Below, piece by piece: positions 28,407 to 36,744 of a stretch of DNA of 64,000 bases. Every line of letters begins with the position of its first letter. Position 1 is the stretch's first letter. A program made the translations under genes and the position numbers. Below the pieces are notes generated by a model. That model saw only the letters and a program-made list of their open reading frames with translations, had not been told where the DNA came from and did not search any database. Where the stretch lies: the NCBI RefSeq assembly GCF_015477835.1, contig NZ_JADLQN010000002.1, positions 496,001 through 560,000 of the forward strand, given 5' to 3'. Origin of the DNA: Nocardia higoensis. Its GTDB lineage: Bacteria > Actinomycetota > Actinomycetes > Mycobacteriales > Mycobacteriaceae.

Positions 28407-28823
28407 ATGCTGATGCCTCGTAGGGTCAAGCACCGCAAGCAGCATCACCCGAGTCGCTCCGGTATGGCCAAGGGCGGCACCGCCGTGTCCTTCGGTGAGT
28501 TCGGCATCCAGGCTCTCGAGCCCGCCTACGTCACCAACCGGCAGATCGAGTCCGCTCGTATCGCGATGACCCGCCACATCAAGCGTGGCGGCAAGATCTG
28601 GATCAACATCTACCCGGATCGCCCGCTGACCAAGAAGCCGGCCGAAACCCGCATGGGTTCCGGTAAGGGTTCGCCGGAGTGGTGGGTCGCGAACGTCAAG
28701 CCCGGTCGCGTGATGTTCGAAATGTCGTACCCCAATGAGGAGATCGCTCGTGAGGCCCTGCGCCGCGCGATGCACAAGCTCCCGATGAAGTGCAGGATCG
28801 TGACCAGGGAGGAGCAGTTCTGA
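28407..28823 (+). CDS. rplP: 50S ribosomal protein L16
   Basis: 138 residues, starting [15 protein letters not shown]; a second ATG two codons in is the alternative start. It contacts the A-site tRNA. The stop overlaps the rpmC start (TGATG). Confidence 0.98.
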   Translation: MLMPRRVKHRKQHHPSRSGMAKGGTAVSFGEFGIQALEPAYVTNRQIESARIAMTRHIKRGGKIWINIYPDRPLTKKPAETRMGSGKGSPEWWVANVKPGRVMFEMSYPNEEIAREALRRAMHKLPMKCRIVTREEQF

Positions 28824-29062
28824 TGGCTACCGGAACACCGGCCGCAGAGCTCCGCGAGCTCACCGAGGACGAACTCGTCTCCCGCCTGCGTGAGTCGAAG
28901 GAAGAGCTGTTCAACCTGCGCTTCCAGATGGCGACGGGTCAGCTCGACAACAACCGTCGTCTGCGCGTCGTTCGTCACGAGATCGCGCGCATCTACACGG
29001 TCATGCGTGAGCGTGAGCTCGGTCTGGCCACCGGACCCGCTGACAAGGGAGATGCGGCATGA
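28823..29062 (+). CDS. rpmC: 50S ribosomal protein L29
   Basis: 79 residues, beginning [18 protein letters not shown] at the ATG overlapping the rplP stop. The L29 core ([16 protein letters not shown]) is intact. It sits beside L23 at the tunnel exit. Overlaps rpsQ by 4 bp. Confidence 0.97.
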   Translation: MATGTPAAELRELTEDELVSRLRESKEELFNLRFQMATGQLDNNRRLRVVRHEIARIYTVMRERELGLATGPADKGDAA

Positions 29063-29334
29063 GCGAGAACGCGAAGGGACAGGACCGTAACAGCCGCAAG
29101 GTTCGTAGCGGCTACGTTGTCTCGGACAAGATGAACAAGACGATCGTCGTCGAGCTGGAAGACCGTCACCGGCACCCGCTCTACGGCAAGATCATCCGCA
29201 CCACCTCCAAGGTGAAGGCGCACGACGAGAACGAGATCGCCGGTGTCGGCGACCGCGTCGCGCTGATGGAGACCCGTCCGATGTCGGCCACCAAGCGCTG
29301 GCGTCTGGTCGAGGTCCTGGAGAAGGCCAAGTAA
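29059..29334 (+). CDS. rpsQ: 30S ribosomal protein S17
   Basis: 91 residues with the S17 signature ([20 protein letters not shown]). Last gene of this transcription unit: a hairpin follows 49 bp downstream and an accessory island replaces rplN, which in many bacteria comes directly next. Confidence 0.98.
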   Translation: MSENAKGQDRNSRKVRSGYVVSDKMNKTIVVELEDRHRHPLYGKIIRTTSKVKAHDENEIAGVGDRVALMETRPMSATKRWRLVEVLEKAK

Positions 29335-29383
29335 GGCTTACTCCTCGACTGAGGAATCCTTCGGCCTATACGTCGAAGAACAT

Positions 29384-29420
29384 GAAGGCCCGTTTCCCCT
29401 TGCGGGGGAAGCGGGCCTTC
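29384..29420 (+). terminator. Terminator of the S10 operon
   Basis: 16-bp stem (GAAGGCCCGTTTCCCC against GGGGAAGCGGGCCTTC, one G-T wobble) with a 5-nt loop. It closes the S10 operon before the accessory island. Confidence 0.85.
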
Positions 29421-29432
29421 GTCGTGTCCGGG

Positions 29433-29555
29433 GTCCCGCCGGCGGATGAATTCGACACCGACGCCATCTCGACCCTCGACCGCCGGGATTTCCGTGCGCT
29501 CCGGCCTCTGCACAGGTACCCCGCCTTCCGGCTGTTCCCGGATGATGCCGGTTGA
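29433..29555 (+). pseudogene. C-terminal remnant of a VapC-like PIN toxin
   Basis: The frame 29433-29555 encodes DEFDTDAISTLDRRDF and then RPLHRYPAFRLFPDDAG before TGA. It matches the last 35 residues of the intact VapC-like protein at 30755-31192 at 28 of 35 positions by eye. No N-terminal PIN part, start codon or antitoxin precedes it; it abuts the S10 terminator directly. It is a degraded paralogue that marks past insertion or deletion here. The rest of the gap to 29758 has only the palindrome GTTTGCAAAC (29684-29693). Confidence 0.8.
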
Positions 29556-29758
29556 GAGCGTAGGCGCAGGCTGGGTAGTCGACCGGGGTTCGAGTCGGGC
29601 GAAGCGAATGCTCGACCGAGGGGTCGCCGCATCGGGTCCGGCGCACCGAGCGCTCGGTCGTGTCACGAGAAGCGAACATAGGTGTTTGCAAACGGGATAG
29701 GCTGTGGCGGTGAAGGTTTCGGCTATCAGTCGATGCTCACGTGACGAAGGGTGATGAC

Positions 29759-30064
29759 ATGAAACGCGTCCTCTCGGGCACGATGGCGGCGGCCGCCATC
29801 GCTGTCGGCTTCATGGTGACAGCGCCGCAGCAGGCCGAAGCCGTGCCCGGCTGCAAGATCAGCTGGTGGGATACGAACGCGCTCGGCGTCGAGTGCCGCA
29901 GTGGGTCGTACTCGCAATTCCGGATCAGGGCCCTGTGCAAGAACGGCAGCTGGTCGCCGTGGGGGCCGTGGGCCAATCGGCCCGGACAGGCGTACGCGTA
30001 CTGCAACGCCATCAACTCGCAGGTCGCCAACCCGAACTTCAACTATCAGCACCAGACCCGCTGA
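29759..30064 (+). CDS. Small secreted Cys-containing protein
   Basis: 101 residues from the ATG at 29759, which has GAAGGG 8 nt upstream; an in-frame GTG at 29741 is less well placed. A clear signal peptide (MKRVLSGTMAAAAIAVGFMV, cleaved after QQAEA) leaves a ~75-residue mature protein with four Cys, likely two disulfides, and a WSPWGPW aromatic cluster. It is probably exported to the envelope or medium. I recognise no family. Confidence 0.75.
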   Translation: MKRVLSGTMAAAAIAVGFMVTAPQQAEAVPGCKISWWDTNALGVECRSGSYSQFRIRALCKNGSWSPWGPWANRPGQAYAYCNAINSQVANPNFNYQHQTR

Positions 30065-30177
30065 GGCCATCGGGTGAGTGCGGGCCCGTCCCCGGGGAGG
30101 CGGGCCTTCGTGGTGTCCTGGTCTCGACTCTTCCGGAGATACGGTCGGGTGGGTGACGCCGGGATGACGCGGCGCGA

Positions 30178-30402
30178 TCAGCGAGTCGTCCCGCGGGCTC
30201 GGCGTTCACGGAGGCCGAGCACGAGGTGGTAGACGATCGCGGTCACGATCCCCACGACGAGCGCGGTGACGGCGACCGTGAGCCAGGCCGCGGCGCCGTC
30301 GGGCCAGCTGCCGTCGCGGCTGCGTGCCCAGAGTTCATACGCGGTGAACCCCGTTGCCGCGCCGATCGATACGCCCAGCGCGCTCTTCATCGTGACATTC
30401 AT
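30178..30402 (-). CDS. Small membrane protein
   Basis: 74 residues from the ATG at 30402 with GAGGAGG upstream; a longer frame reaches 30447. There are two hydrophobic segments (LGVSIGAATGFTAYELW and LTVAVTALVVGIVTAIVYHL) and a basic C-terminal tail RERRARGTTR, so it is an inner-membrane protein with its tail inside. Function unknown. It is convergent with the secreted protein gene and divergent from vapB. Confidence 0.65.
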   Translation of the reverse strand: MNVTMKSALGVSIGAATGFTAYELWARSRDGSWPDGAAAWLTVAVTALVVGIVTAIVYHLVLGLRERRARGTTR

Positions 30403-30506
30403 GGCTTCGCCTCCTCGGTCGGTGCACCGTCGACGCGGTGGTTGCACAGTGATCGATCCGCGGCAGGCGAATGTTTACGCATGGGAGCAGTTGGGCTTCA
30501 GGAGTC

Positions 30507-30524
30507 GGTATCAGTGCTGATACC
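30507..30524. promoter_or_regulatory. VapB operator palindrome
   Basis: Perfect 8-2-8 inverted repeat GGTATCAG-TG-CTGATACC, 10 bp upstream of the vapB ATG, in the position where VapB-VapC complexes bind to repress their own operon. Confidence 0.7.
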
Positions 30525-30533
30525 ATCAGCATC

Positions 30534-30758
30534 ATGGCTTGGACAATGCGACTCTCGGAAGAGGAAGAGGCAGCGCTCACGGCGCAAGCCGATCTCGAGG
30601 GCCGGTCGAAGCAGGAGATCACGCGCGACGCCGTCCGCGATTACCTGATGCGGCATCGTCGGTGGGATGTCCCGCTGCTCAGCGACGAGGAGACCTTCGA
30701 TCTCGGCGGGCCGATCGGCAAAGAGGATGTTCGCGACGCGATGAACCGGCCCGCATGA
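30534..30758 (+). CDS. vapB: VapB-like antitoxin
   Basis: 74 residues from the ATG at 30534; the frame is open upstream, but the operator palindrome lies there. The N-terminal ribbon-helix-helix-like region (MRLSEEEEAALTAQADLEGR, then SKQEITRDAVRDYL) binds DNA. The C-terminal part with WDVPLLSDEETFDLGGPIG should wrap the toxin. Its stop overlaps the toxin start by 4 bp (ATGA), the usual coupling for type II systems. Autorepression is likely through the palindrome upstream. Confidence 0.85.
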   Translation: MAWTMRLSEEEEAALTAQADLEGRSKQEITRDAVRDYLMRHRRWDVPLLSDEETFDLGGPIGKEDVRDAMNRPA

Positions 30759-31192
30759 TTGTCATCGCGGACACCTCGGGAATACTGGCACTGTTCAATC
30801 GCTCTGACCCCGAGCATTTCGCCGTGCGCAGGGCCGCGGACCGAGCCGGGGCGCTGGTGATCAGCCCGCTCGCGCTGACCGAGGTTCACCATGTCGCGAG
30901 TGTGCGAGCAGGTCGCAGAGCTGCCGACGCCATCCTGGGGTTGCTGTCCGATCGCATCGCATCGACCAGGATCGTGATGGGCGAAACGACTGCCCCTCAG
31001 CTCCGAACGGCGATCGATGTTCGCGCGAAATATGACGGACTGAATCTGGATCTCGTCGACGCGGCGTGTGTCACGCTGGCGGATGACTTCGACACAGATG
31101 CGATCTTGACGCTGGACCGCCGGGACTTCCGGGCGATCCGCCCGCTGAACCGCTACCCCGCTTTTCGACTTCTTCCGGACGACTCGCACTGA
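30755..31192 (+). CDS. vapC: VapC-like PIN-domain ribonuclease toxin
   Basis: 145 residues, a complete PIN domain. Acidic residues expected to hold Mg2+ are Asp6 (ADTSG), Glu43 (LTEVHH), Asp99/Asp102 (NLDLVDA) and Asp121/Asp124 (LDRRDF). VapC toxins cleave tRNA or rRNA and are blocked by VapB. A decayed copy of its C terminus lies 1.2 kb upstream at 29433-29555, so this region has hosted at least two related modules. Confidence 0.88.
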   Translation: MIVIADTSGILALFNRSDPEHFAVRRAADRAGALVISPLALTEVHHVASVRAGRRAADAILGLLSDRIASTRIVMGETTAPQLRTAIDVRAKYDGLNLDLVDAACVTLADDFDTDAILTLDRRDFRAIRPLNRYPAFRLLPDDSH

Positions 31193-31256
31193 ACGGATGG
31201 CGCGTGGGGTGTTCGCACACCGGGGATCGCCGGGTGCTGAACCTCGGTTCGGACGG

Positions 31257-32027
31257 TCAGGCCAGGGTGGTGTGCCAGACCAGGGCGGCGGTGAGGGCGC
31301 CGAGCCCGTTGACCGACCAGTGCAGGGCGATGGGGGCGAGCAGGCTGCCGCTGCGTTGCCGGAGCCAGGTGAAGACCACGCCCGCGGCGGCGGTGGCGAT
31401 GACGGCGAGCAGGATGCCGATCGCCTGGCCGACGATGCCGCCGGGGAGCAGGCTGCTGAGGCCCTGGTTGCCGCTGGTGAGGCCGAACGAGGAGGCGATG
31501 TGCCAGAGGCCGAACAGCAGCGACCCGGCCGCGAAGACGCCGCGGGCGCCCCAGGCGCGGTCGAGGGTGCCGTGCAGGACGCCGCGGAAGGCGAGTTCTT
31601 CGGGAATGACGGTCTGCAGCGGGATGACGATCATGGACGCGATGAGGGCGCCGGAGAGGGTGGCGTAGCGGTCGGCGAGGAAGAACGGGCGGGTGATCGG
31701 CAGGAGTGCGCCGACGGCGATCACCGCGAGGACCAGGCCGACGGCGGCCAGTGCGTAGATCGAGCCGCGCCGCCAATGGCGGGGCGAGAGGCCGAGTTCG
31801 GCCCAACCGAGACCGCGCCTGCGGACCAGGGCGAGCAGAACGAGCGCGGCGACGGGGACGCTGACGATATTGGCCCAGGCCGTGGTGAAATGGGCGATGA
31901 GATTGGTGCCCGCCAGCACGGCGATCACCACGGCGACATCGATATAGGCGTGCAGCCGATGGCGACCGGGCTCGGTCGCGGTCACGGCAGGGGCTTCGAT
32001 CACGGCCACGGCGTCGGGTTCGTGCAT
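31257..32027 (-). CDS. CPBP family intramembrane metalloprotease
   Basis: A 256-residue membrane protein with about seven hydrophobic segments and all three CPBP (Abi/Rce1-like) motifs: EELAFR (Glu143, Glu144, Arg148), FGLWH (His176) and HWSVN (His236, Asn240). Family members cut near prenylated or membrane-anchored sequences, or act as bacteriocin self-immunity proteins. The neighbouring genes do not identify a substrate. Confidence 0.9.
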   Translation of the reverse strand: MHEPDAVAVIEAPAVTATEPGRHRLHAYIDVAVVIAVLAGTNLIAHFTTAWANIVSVPVAALVLLALVRRRGLGWAELGLSPRHWRRGSIYALAAVGLVLAVIAVGALLPITRPFFLADRYATLSGALIASMIVIPLQTVIPEELAFRGVLHGTLDRAWGARGVFAAGSLLFGLWHIASSFGLTSGNQGLSSLLPGGIVGQAIGILLAVIATAAAGVVFTWLRQRSGSLLAPIALHWSVNGLGALTAALVWHTTLA

Positions 32028-32282
32028 TCGCCCCAGCTTACCCAGCCGGGGATCGCGCGCACTGCGGCGTTCGCCACGTCTTTGCGTGGACCGCCGTGCC
32101 GAGGGCTGCGGCGGGCGAGCGCGGGAACCGCGGGGACGGAACGGGTTCCGGGGATCGGCGTAACCCGTGCCGCTCAGCCCGAGCGGCCGTTCCGGTGGTC
32201 ACGAAGTGTCGATGCTCACCACCGGCACGAAAGTGAATAATCAATATTTCAGAATTCGGCACCGGGGAACTGGACGGGCGAT

Positions 32283-32308
32283 ACAGTCCGAGCGTTCGCA
32301 TGGACTGT
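32283..32308. promoter_or_regulatory. Inverted repeat upstream of secreted protein gene
   Basis: ACAGTCC (32283-32289) and GGACTGT (32302-32308), a 7-bp inverted repeat with a 12-nt loop, ends 12 bp before the ATG at 32321 and so could be an operator or 5' hairpin. The rest of the intergenic stretch 32028-32320 shows nothing clear. Confidence 0.35.
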
Positions 32309-32320
32309 AGAGGAGTTGTC

Positions 32321-32722
32321 ATGAGCGAGAGCAGGAACGTCGGTCGTCTCAGAGTCGGACTGGGCGCGCTTGCCGCGGTGACCTGTGCGGTGGTCGCCGG
32401 GGCCCCGCACGCCGCCGCAACGGTCGATCACCTGGCGGTGTCGAGCAGCCGACCGCAGGCGGGCTGCGTCTACCAGTTGACCGCGAAGGTGAACCACTGG
32501 TTCGAGGTCTGGTTCTACGACAACGCTCTGGTCATCTCGGGCAGCCCGGTCAAGCCGGTCGACGGCGTCGCCACGATCCAGTGGAAGCCGTCGAAGTCGG
32601 GCACCCATACTCTGGCCGCGTTGCAGGGCCTGGCTTACGAGATCAAGGTGAATGTGGCCGAACCGACGGTCAGCGGCAGCGCCACATGTGGCGCCGGACC
32701 ACTGGGCTTCATGGGGTCCTGA
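32321..32722 (+). CDS. Secreted Ig-like-fold hypothetical protein
   Basis: 133 residues from the ATG at 32321 with GAGGAG upstream. The signal peptide is LRVGLGALAAVTCAVVAGAP, cleaved near AHAAA. The ~95-residue mature part is beta-rich with two Cys (AGCVYQL and SATCGAG), compatible with a small Ig-like domain. The GTHTLAALQGLAYEIKVNV run resembles bacterial Ig-like strands. Exported; role unknown. Confidence 0.7.
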   Translation: MSESRNVGRLRVGLGALAAVTCAVVAGAPHAAATVDHLAVSSSRPQAGCVYQLTAKVNHWFEVWFYDNALVISGSPVKPVDGVATIQWKPSKSGTHTLAALQGLAYEIKVNVAEPTVSGSATCGAGPLGFMGS

Positions 32723-32728
32723 TGCCGG

Positions 32729-33658
32729 TCAGCCGGCCCAGCCCCGGTGATCGGTCCAGGCCCGCAACGTGCGGGTGCTCCGGAATCGGCGCGGTTCGCC
32801 GGTGACCGGGTCGGTGAACTCCAGCGTCGAGGCCAGTAGCTGCAGTGGGCGGGTGAACTCGTGCACGGGCTTGTCGGTGATCACGGGGTAGAAGTCGTCG
32901 CCGAGGATGGGCACCCCGAGGCTGTTCATGTGCAGGCGCAACTGATGGGTGCGGCCGGTGTGCGGGGTCAGCCGGTAGCGGCCGAGACCGTCACGGTGTT
33001 CGAGCAGTTCGACCAGGGTCTCGGCATTGGGCTCGCCCTCGACTTCCCGGGCGGCGAGCACGTGCTTTTCCTTGACGATGCGGCTGCGCACGGTGCGCGG
33101 CAGAGACAGTTGCGGGTCGTAGGGCGCGATGGCCTCGTACTGCTTGCGCACGGTGCGCTTGTGGAACATCGTCTGATACGCGCCGCGCCGCGCCGGGTCG
33201 ACGACGAACAGGATCAGCCCGGCGGTCACCCGGTCGAGCCGATGCGCGGGAACCAGGTCGGGCAGACCGAGTTGTTCGCGCAGACGCACCAGCGCGGTCT
33301 GGCGGATGTGCTGTCCGCGCGGGATGGTCGCCAGGAAGTGCGGTTTGTCGGCGACGAGGAGGGTGTCGTCACGGTGCACGACGGTGATCTCGAAGGGAAC
33401 GTCGACCTCGTCGGGCAGGTCGCGGTGGAACCAGACCGCTCCGCCGGGGACGTACGGGGCGTCCGGCGCGATCGGGCCGGACAGGTCGACGATCTCGCCC
33501 GAGCGCAGCAATGCGTCGATACGGTCGGGTGACACGCGCGGCAACCGCTCGACCAGGTGATCACGGATCGTCGCCCATTCGCCCGCTTCCGGCATCCGCA
33601 GCCGGGCGGGGTCCAGGCCGTGCCGTTTGGGCAACGGTGGCTGCTGCCTGCGTCTCAT
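32729..33658 (-). CDS. RluA-family RNA pseudouridine synthase
   Basis: 309 residues from the ATG at 33658 (MRRRQQPPLPKRHGLDP); the frame continues open upstream into the hydrolase antisense, which is spurious. The catalytic motif HRLDRVTAGL holds the nucleophilic Asp. HTGRTHQLRLHM and LLVADKPHFLATIP are further family signatures. It isomerises uridines in rRNA or tRNA. The exact target cannot be read from sequence. Confidence 0.9.
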   Translation of the reverse strand: MRRRQQPPLPKRHGLDPARLRMPEAGEWATIRDHLVERLPRVSPDRIDALLRSGEIVDLSGPIAPDAPYVPGGAVWFHRDLPDEVDVPFEITVVHRDDTLLVADKPHFLATIPRGQHIRQTALVRLREQLGLPDLVPAHRLDRVTAGLILFVVDPARRGAYQTMFHKRTVRKQYEAIAPYDPQLSLPRTVRSRIVKEKHVLAAREVEGEPNAETLVELLEHRDGLGRYRLTPHTGRTHQLRLHMNSLGVPILGDDFYPVITDKPVHEFTRPLQLLASTLEFTDPVTGEPRRFRSTRTLRAWTDHRGWAG

Positions 33659-33752
33659 CGGCTCGAACTCTATCGGCCACGCCGCCCGAGCCCACCGGCC
33701 AGGGCCGGTGTCCGGTGGCCTGCCGCACACGCGGCGGGTGATCCCGTGCGGC

Positions 33753-35141
33753 TCAGCCGGGGCCGACGGGCCCGCCGGTGACGTCGTCGGCGGCTGCGGC
33801 CGTGGCGGCGAGGTCGGCGGGCGGGTCGCCGAGCGGTCCGCGAAGGAAGGCTTCGATGAGCGCGTTGGCGGTGCGTCCGGTATCGGCGGGCTCGCGGGGG
33901 CCGCCGGGGAATCCGGCGAGCGCGAAGCGCGCGGGCCTGGCGAGGAAGTAGGGGGCGTCGGTGAAGCCGTAGTGGTCGGCGCCGCCGAGCGCGTAGCGGT
34001 GGCCGGGTGCGGTGAGGTTGCCGAGCAGGGCGCTGTTGCCGTCGAGGTAGCGCTGGGAGTGGTCGGTGCGGTCGTGGTCGCTCTCGAGCAGTAGCACGGG
34101 GCGGGTGAGGGCGCGGTCGGGAAGGTCGGCATAGGGGGTTCCGTCGATATCGACCGCGGCGTCGATGCGCGGATCGTCGGCGAGGGCGGCGAGCGCACTC
34201 GCGCCGCCGAGGGAATGCCCGACAGCGGCGATGTGATCGGTGTCGAGGCGGCCGGCCAGCGGGCCGAGCAGATCGGGACGGGCGAGCTGGTCGATGACGA
34301 AACTCAGGTCGGCGGCGCGGGTGCGCTGCCTGTCGCCCATCGCCCGGGCGGCCTCGGCGTCGTCGGCGGAGGTGTCGGGGGCGGTGGTCACGATCCGGCC
34401 GTCGGAAAGCGTGGTGATCGCGGAGTCGTAGGGGTGGTCGACGGCGAGGACCACGAATCCCCGGGAGGCCAGGTCGGTGACGAGTGCGGTGTAGAAGGCG
34501 CGCGGTGCGCCGTAGCCGGGGGAGAACAGCACGACCGGCCATCGTGCCCGGTCGTCGGCGACGGCCACGTCGGCGGAGGCGTGACTGTCGATGAGACCGT
34601 ATCCGCGCATCAGCCACCCCGGCACACCGGCGACGCTGCCGGGCAGTTCACCGTCGCCGTCGAGATAGAGGTATCGCCGCCCGGACGATCCGTTGGACGG
34701 GTACCACGCCTGCACGACGACATTGCGCCGGTCGGCAGGGGCCGACGGCTCGGCGCGCTGCTCGTCGACCCAGCGGAAGATCTCCGATCCCACCGCGTAG
34801 CGGCCGGTCGGTTCGGGTAGGCGCGGCACCGGCACGGCGGCCGGTGCGGGCAGCGCGATCACCGCGAGCACGGCCACGGCGACGCGCGCGCCGACCGCGC
34901 GCGCACCGGTCCGCCGCCGCGCCCCCACGACGAAGGACACCACCGCGCTGAGCGGGAACAGGAGGTAGAGCGGGAGGAACTGCCAATAGAAGCGCTCCAC
35001 CAGCAGTTGCAGTGGCCAGCCGAACAACAACAACGGTCCCACGACCGGCAGCGCGAACATCGCCGCGCGTGGCGCCGCTACGGTCGCGACGGCGTGGCCG
35101 AGCGTGAGAACGACGAGAATCACGTCGAAGGTCGACATCAC
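33753..35141 (-). CDS. Membrane-anchored alpha/beta hydrolase (PAF-acetylhydrolase-like)
   Basis: 462 residues. The first ~100 hold three or four membrane segments, followed by an alpha/beta hydrolase domain with the nucleophile elbow GHSLGG (in AAVGHSLGGASALAAL), the upstream FSPGYG oxyanion region and a likely catalytic His in GGADHYGF. The arrangement resembles PAF-acetylhydrolase/chlorophyllase-like lipases fused to a membrane anchor. The catalytic domain's side of the membrane is unclear. Substrate unknown. Confidence 0.8.
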   Translation of the reverse strand: MMSTFDVILVVLTLGHAVATVAAPRAAMFALPVVGPLLLFGWPLQLLVERFYWQFLPLYLLFPLSAVVSFVVGARRRTGARAVGARVAVAVLAVIALPAPAAVPVPRLPEPTGRYAVGSEIFRWVDEQRAEPSAPADRRNVVVQAWYPSNGSSGRRYLYLDGDGELPGSVAGVPGWLMRGYGLIDSHASADVAVADDRARWPVVLFSPGYGAPRAFYTALVTDLASRGFVVLAVDHPYDSAITTLSDGRIVTTAPDTSADDAEAARAMGDRQRTRAADLSFVIDQLARPDLLGPLAGRLDTDHIAAVGHSLGGASALAALADDPRIDAAVDIDGTPYADLPDRALTRPVLLLESDHDRTDHSQRYLDGNSALLGNLTAPGHRYALGGADHYGFTDAPYFLARPARFALAGFPGGPREPADTGRTANALIEAFLRGPLGDPPADLAATAAAADDVTGGPVGPG

Positions 35142-35249
35142 CGGCTCGTTTCGTGGTCACGGCGCCGCGCCGGGCCGTGCGTGGTTCGAGCCGCCCGGAA
35201 CCGCCCCTGATCAACAGACCGCCCCCCGTCAGGCCGGCCGAGGGCCACC

Positions 35250-36662
35250 CTACCGCCGCGCGGGGGTCCCGACGACGATCGCGCCCAAGCCGCATTCGTC
35301 GAGTTCGTCGTTACCGGTCGCCGCGGCGAACGCCGCCGTTTCGGTGAACGGCTGGGCGCAGACGCCCAGCCCCATCGCCGCACCCGCCAGATACAGCGTC
35401 TGGGTGAGCGCGCCGACGTGCTGGAGGATCGTCGCGTAGCCGACCTGTCCGTGGGAGTCCACCACGCGCCCGGCACGTGCGGCGAGCACGATCAGCACCT
35501 GCGGCTTCCCGGCGGGCGATTCGGTGGTCCGCGGTACGCCGACGTCGACGGGGCGAACGCGTTCGCCGAGTGCGGCGTCGTTCACCGGCGGCGCGCCGTC
35601 GCCGTCGCCGTTGCCGTTGCCCACGGCCCGTGCGGCGGTCGACGCCTCGAGCAGCCGCCGCACCGAGAGCGAATCGGCGGGCGCGACCGGCCGCAGTTCG
35701 TGCTCGAACGAGTCGTAGTGGTACATCCCCGGCGCCAGTCCGGCGACGCCGCACACCACCGGATACAGCTCGATCTCGTAGGCGTCGTCCCTCGACGGAT
35801 ACGGCCGCGCCGCCGAGCGGGCGCCGTCCCCGCGACTACGAGCCGTGCGGTACAGGAGTTCGCCGAGCTGCTCCACGGTCATCGGCCGGGCGTCGTCGAA
35901 GGCGCGGGTGGACACCCTGTCCTCCATCACCGCGGCCAGGCTCGGGTCCGACGCGCGCCGTTGCGTGAGGTCGGGCGCGGGTAAGCGCACCGCCTCGCCG
36001 GCATAGTCGGGCCTGCGCACGGGCACTCGCGCGTCTTCCGCGGCGCTGTCGCCTGTTCCGGCGCCTGCGCCCGAGGTGCTGCGCCGGTGGAACCACAGGT
36101 CGGCCGCACTCCAGCGGCGAGCGCCCGCCTCCCGTTCCTCGGCCCGGTCGTCGGCGACCAGGAATCCACACCAGTGCAGATCATCGGCGAACTGGGTCTT
36201 CACCGCGATCGGGATGTTGGCGTCGGCCGAGCCGAGACCGTCCAGCAGCGCCATCAGCCGCGGATCGTGGATACGCAGGGCACACCACGATCGGGGGTGC
36301 TCGAGCACGAAACCCTCCGAGTCCCGGTGCAGCACCGCGAATTTCGACAGTGTCGCCGACCAGGAGGGCAGTGGTTGCGTCGGGCGCGGCGCGGGTCGGT
36401 CGTGTGGGCGAACGGTGTAGAGGTCGCGGCCGCCGTCGCGGATGGTGACCGCCAGCCAGCCGCCGTCGGCGAGCTGCTCGAGCAGCGGGGCGACATCCGC
36501 GCCACCCGCCTGCGCCGCGATCTCCGACACCGTCTTGGGGCCCTGGTGCAAGGTGCGCAAAGCGAGGAGCTGGCCGTCGGCCAGATCGGTGAATTCCACA
36601 TTGCGGGGCGGGGCGTGGAGACTGGCCCCGGCCGGGGTGGTGGTGAAGGTGACGCCCGTCAC
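35250..36662 (-). CDS. SagB-like (ThcOx) FMN-dependent azoline dehydrogenase
   Basis: 470 residues. An N-terminal winged-helix-like region (~20-80, VSEIAAQAGGADVAPLLEQL) is followed by a nitroreductase-fold domain with the SagB pattern: RVSTRAFDD, PYPSRDDAYEIELYPV, GMYHYD and YLAGAAMGLGVCAQP. SagB/ThcOx enzymes oxidise thiazolines or oxazolines to aromatic azoles using FMN. No YcaO cyclase or precursor peptide is nearby. Instead it follows the siderophore-binding lipoprotein gene (82-bp gap, same strand) behind an iron box, so oxazoline oxidation in a siderophore of the nocobactin type is a reasonable hypothesis. GTG start at 36662 with a weak ribosome binding site. Confidence 0.8.
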   Translation of the reverse strand: MTGVTFTTTPAGASLHAPPRNVEFTDLADGQLLALRTLHQGPKTVSEIAAQAGGADVAPLLEQLADGGWLAVTIRDGGRDLYTVRPHDRPAPRPTQPLPSWSATLSKFAVLHRDSEGFVLEHPRSWCALRIHDPRLMALLDGLGSADANIPIAVKTQFADDLHWCGFLVADDRAEEREAGARRWSAADLWFHRRSTSGAGAGTGDSAAEDARVPVRRPDYAGEAVRLPAPDLTQRRASDPSLAAVMEDRVSTRAFDDARPMTVEQLGELLYRTARSRGDGARSAARPYPSRDDAYEIELYPVVCGVAGLAPGMYHYDSFEHELRPVAPADSLSVRRLLEASTAARAVGNGNGDGDGAPPVNDAALGERVRPVDVGVPRTTESPAGKPQVLIVLAARAGRVVDSHGQVGYATILQHVGALTQTLYLAGAAMGLGVCAQPFTETAAFAAATGNDELDECGLGAIVVGTPARR

Positions 36663-36744
36663 AGAGTGCGAATCGGGTCTGTTCTGAATAGGTGACGGTG
36701 GGCAACCGCTGACCTCCGCGTGTGGAACCGAACGATCTCACGTC

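Noticed and set aside
29560..29640. GGTTCGAGTC near 29587-29596, resembling a tRNA T-loop
   Set aside because: The flanking bases do not form the T stem and no acceptor or anticodon arm can be drawn.
35250..36662. A TOMM/azole RiPP cluster around the SagB-like gene
   Set aside because: No YcaO cyclase, E1-like partner or small precursor-like ORF was found within several kb, so a classical RiPP cluster is not supported here.
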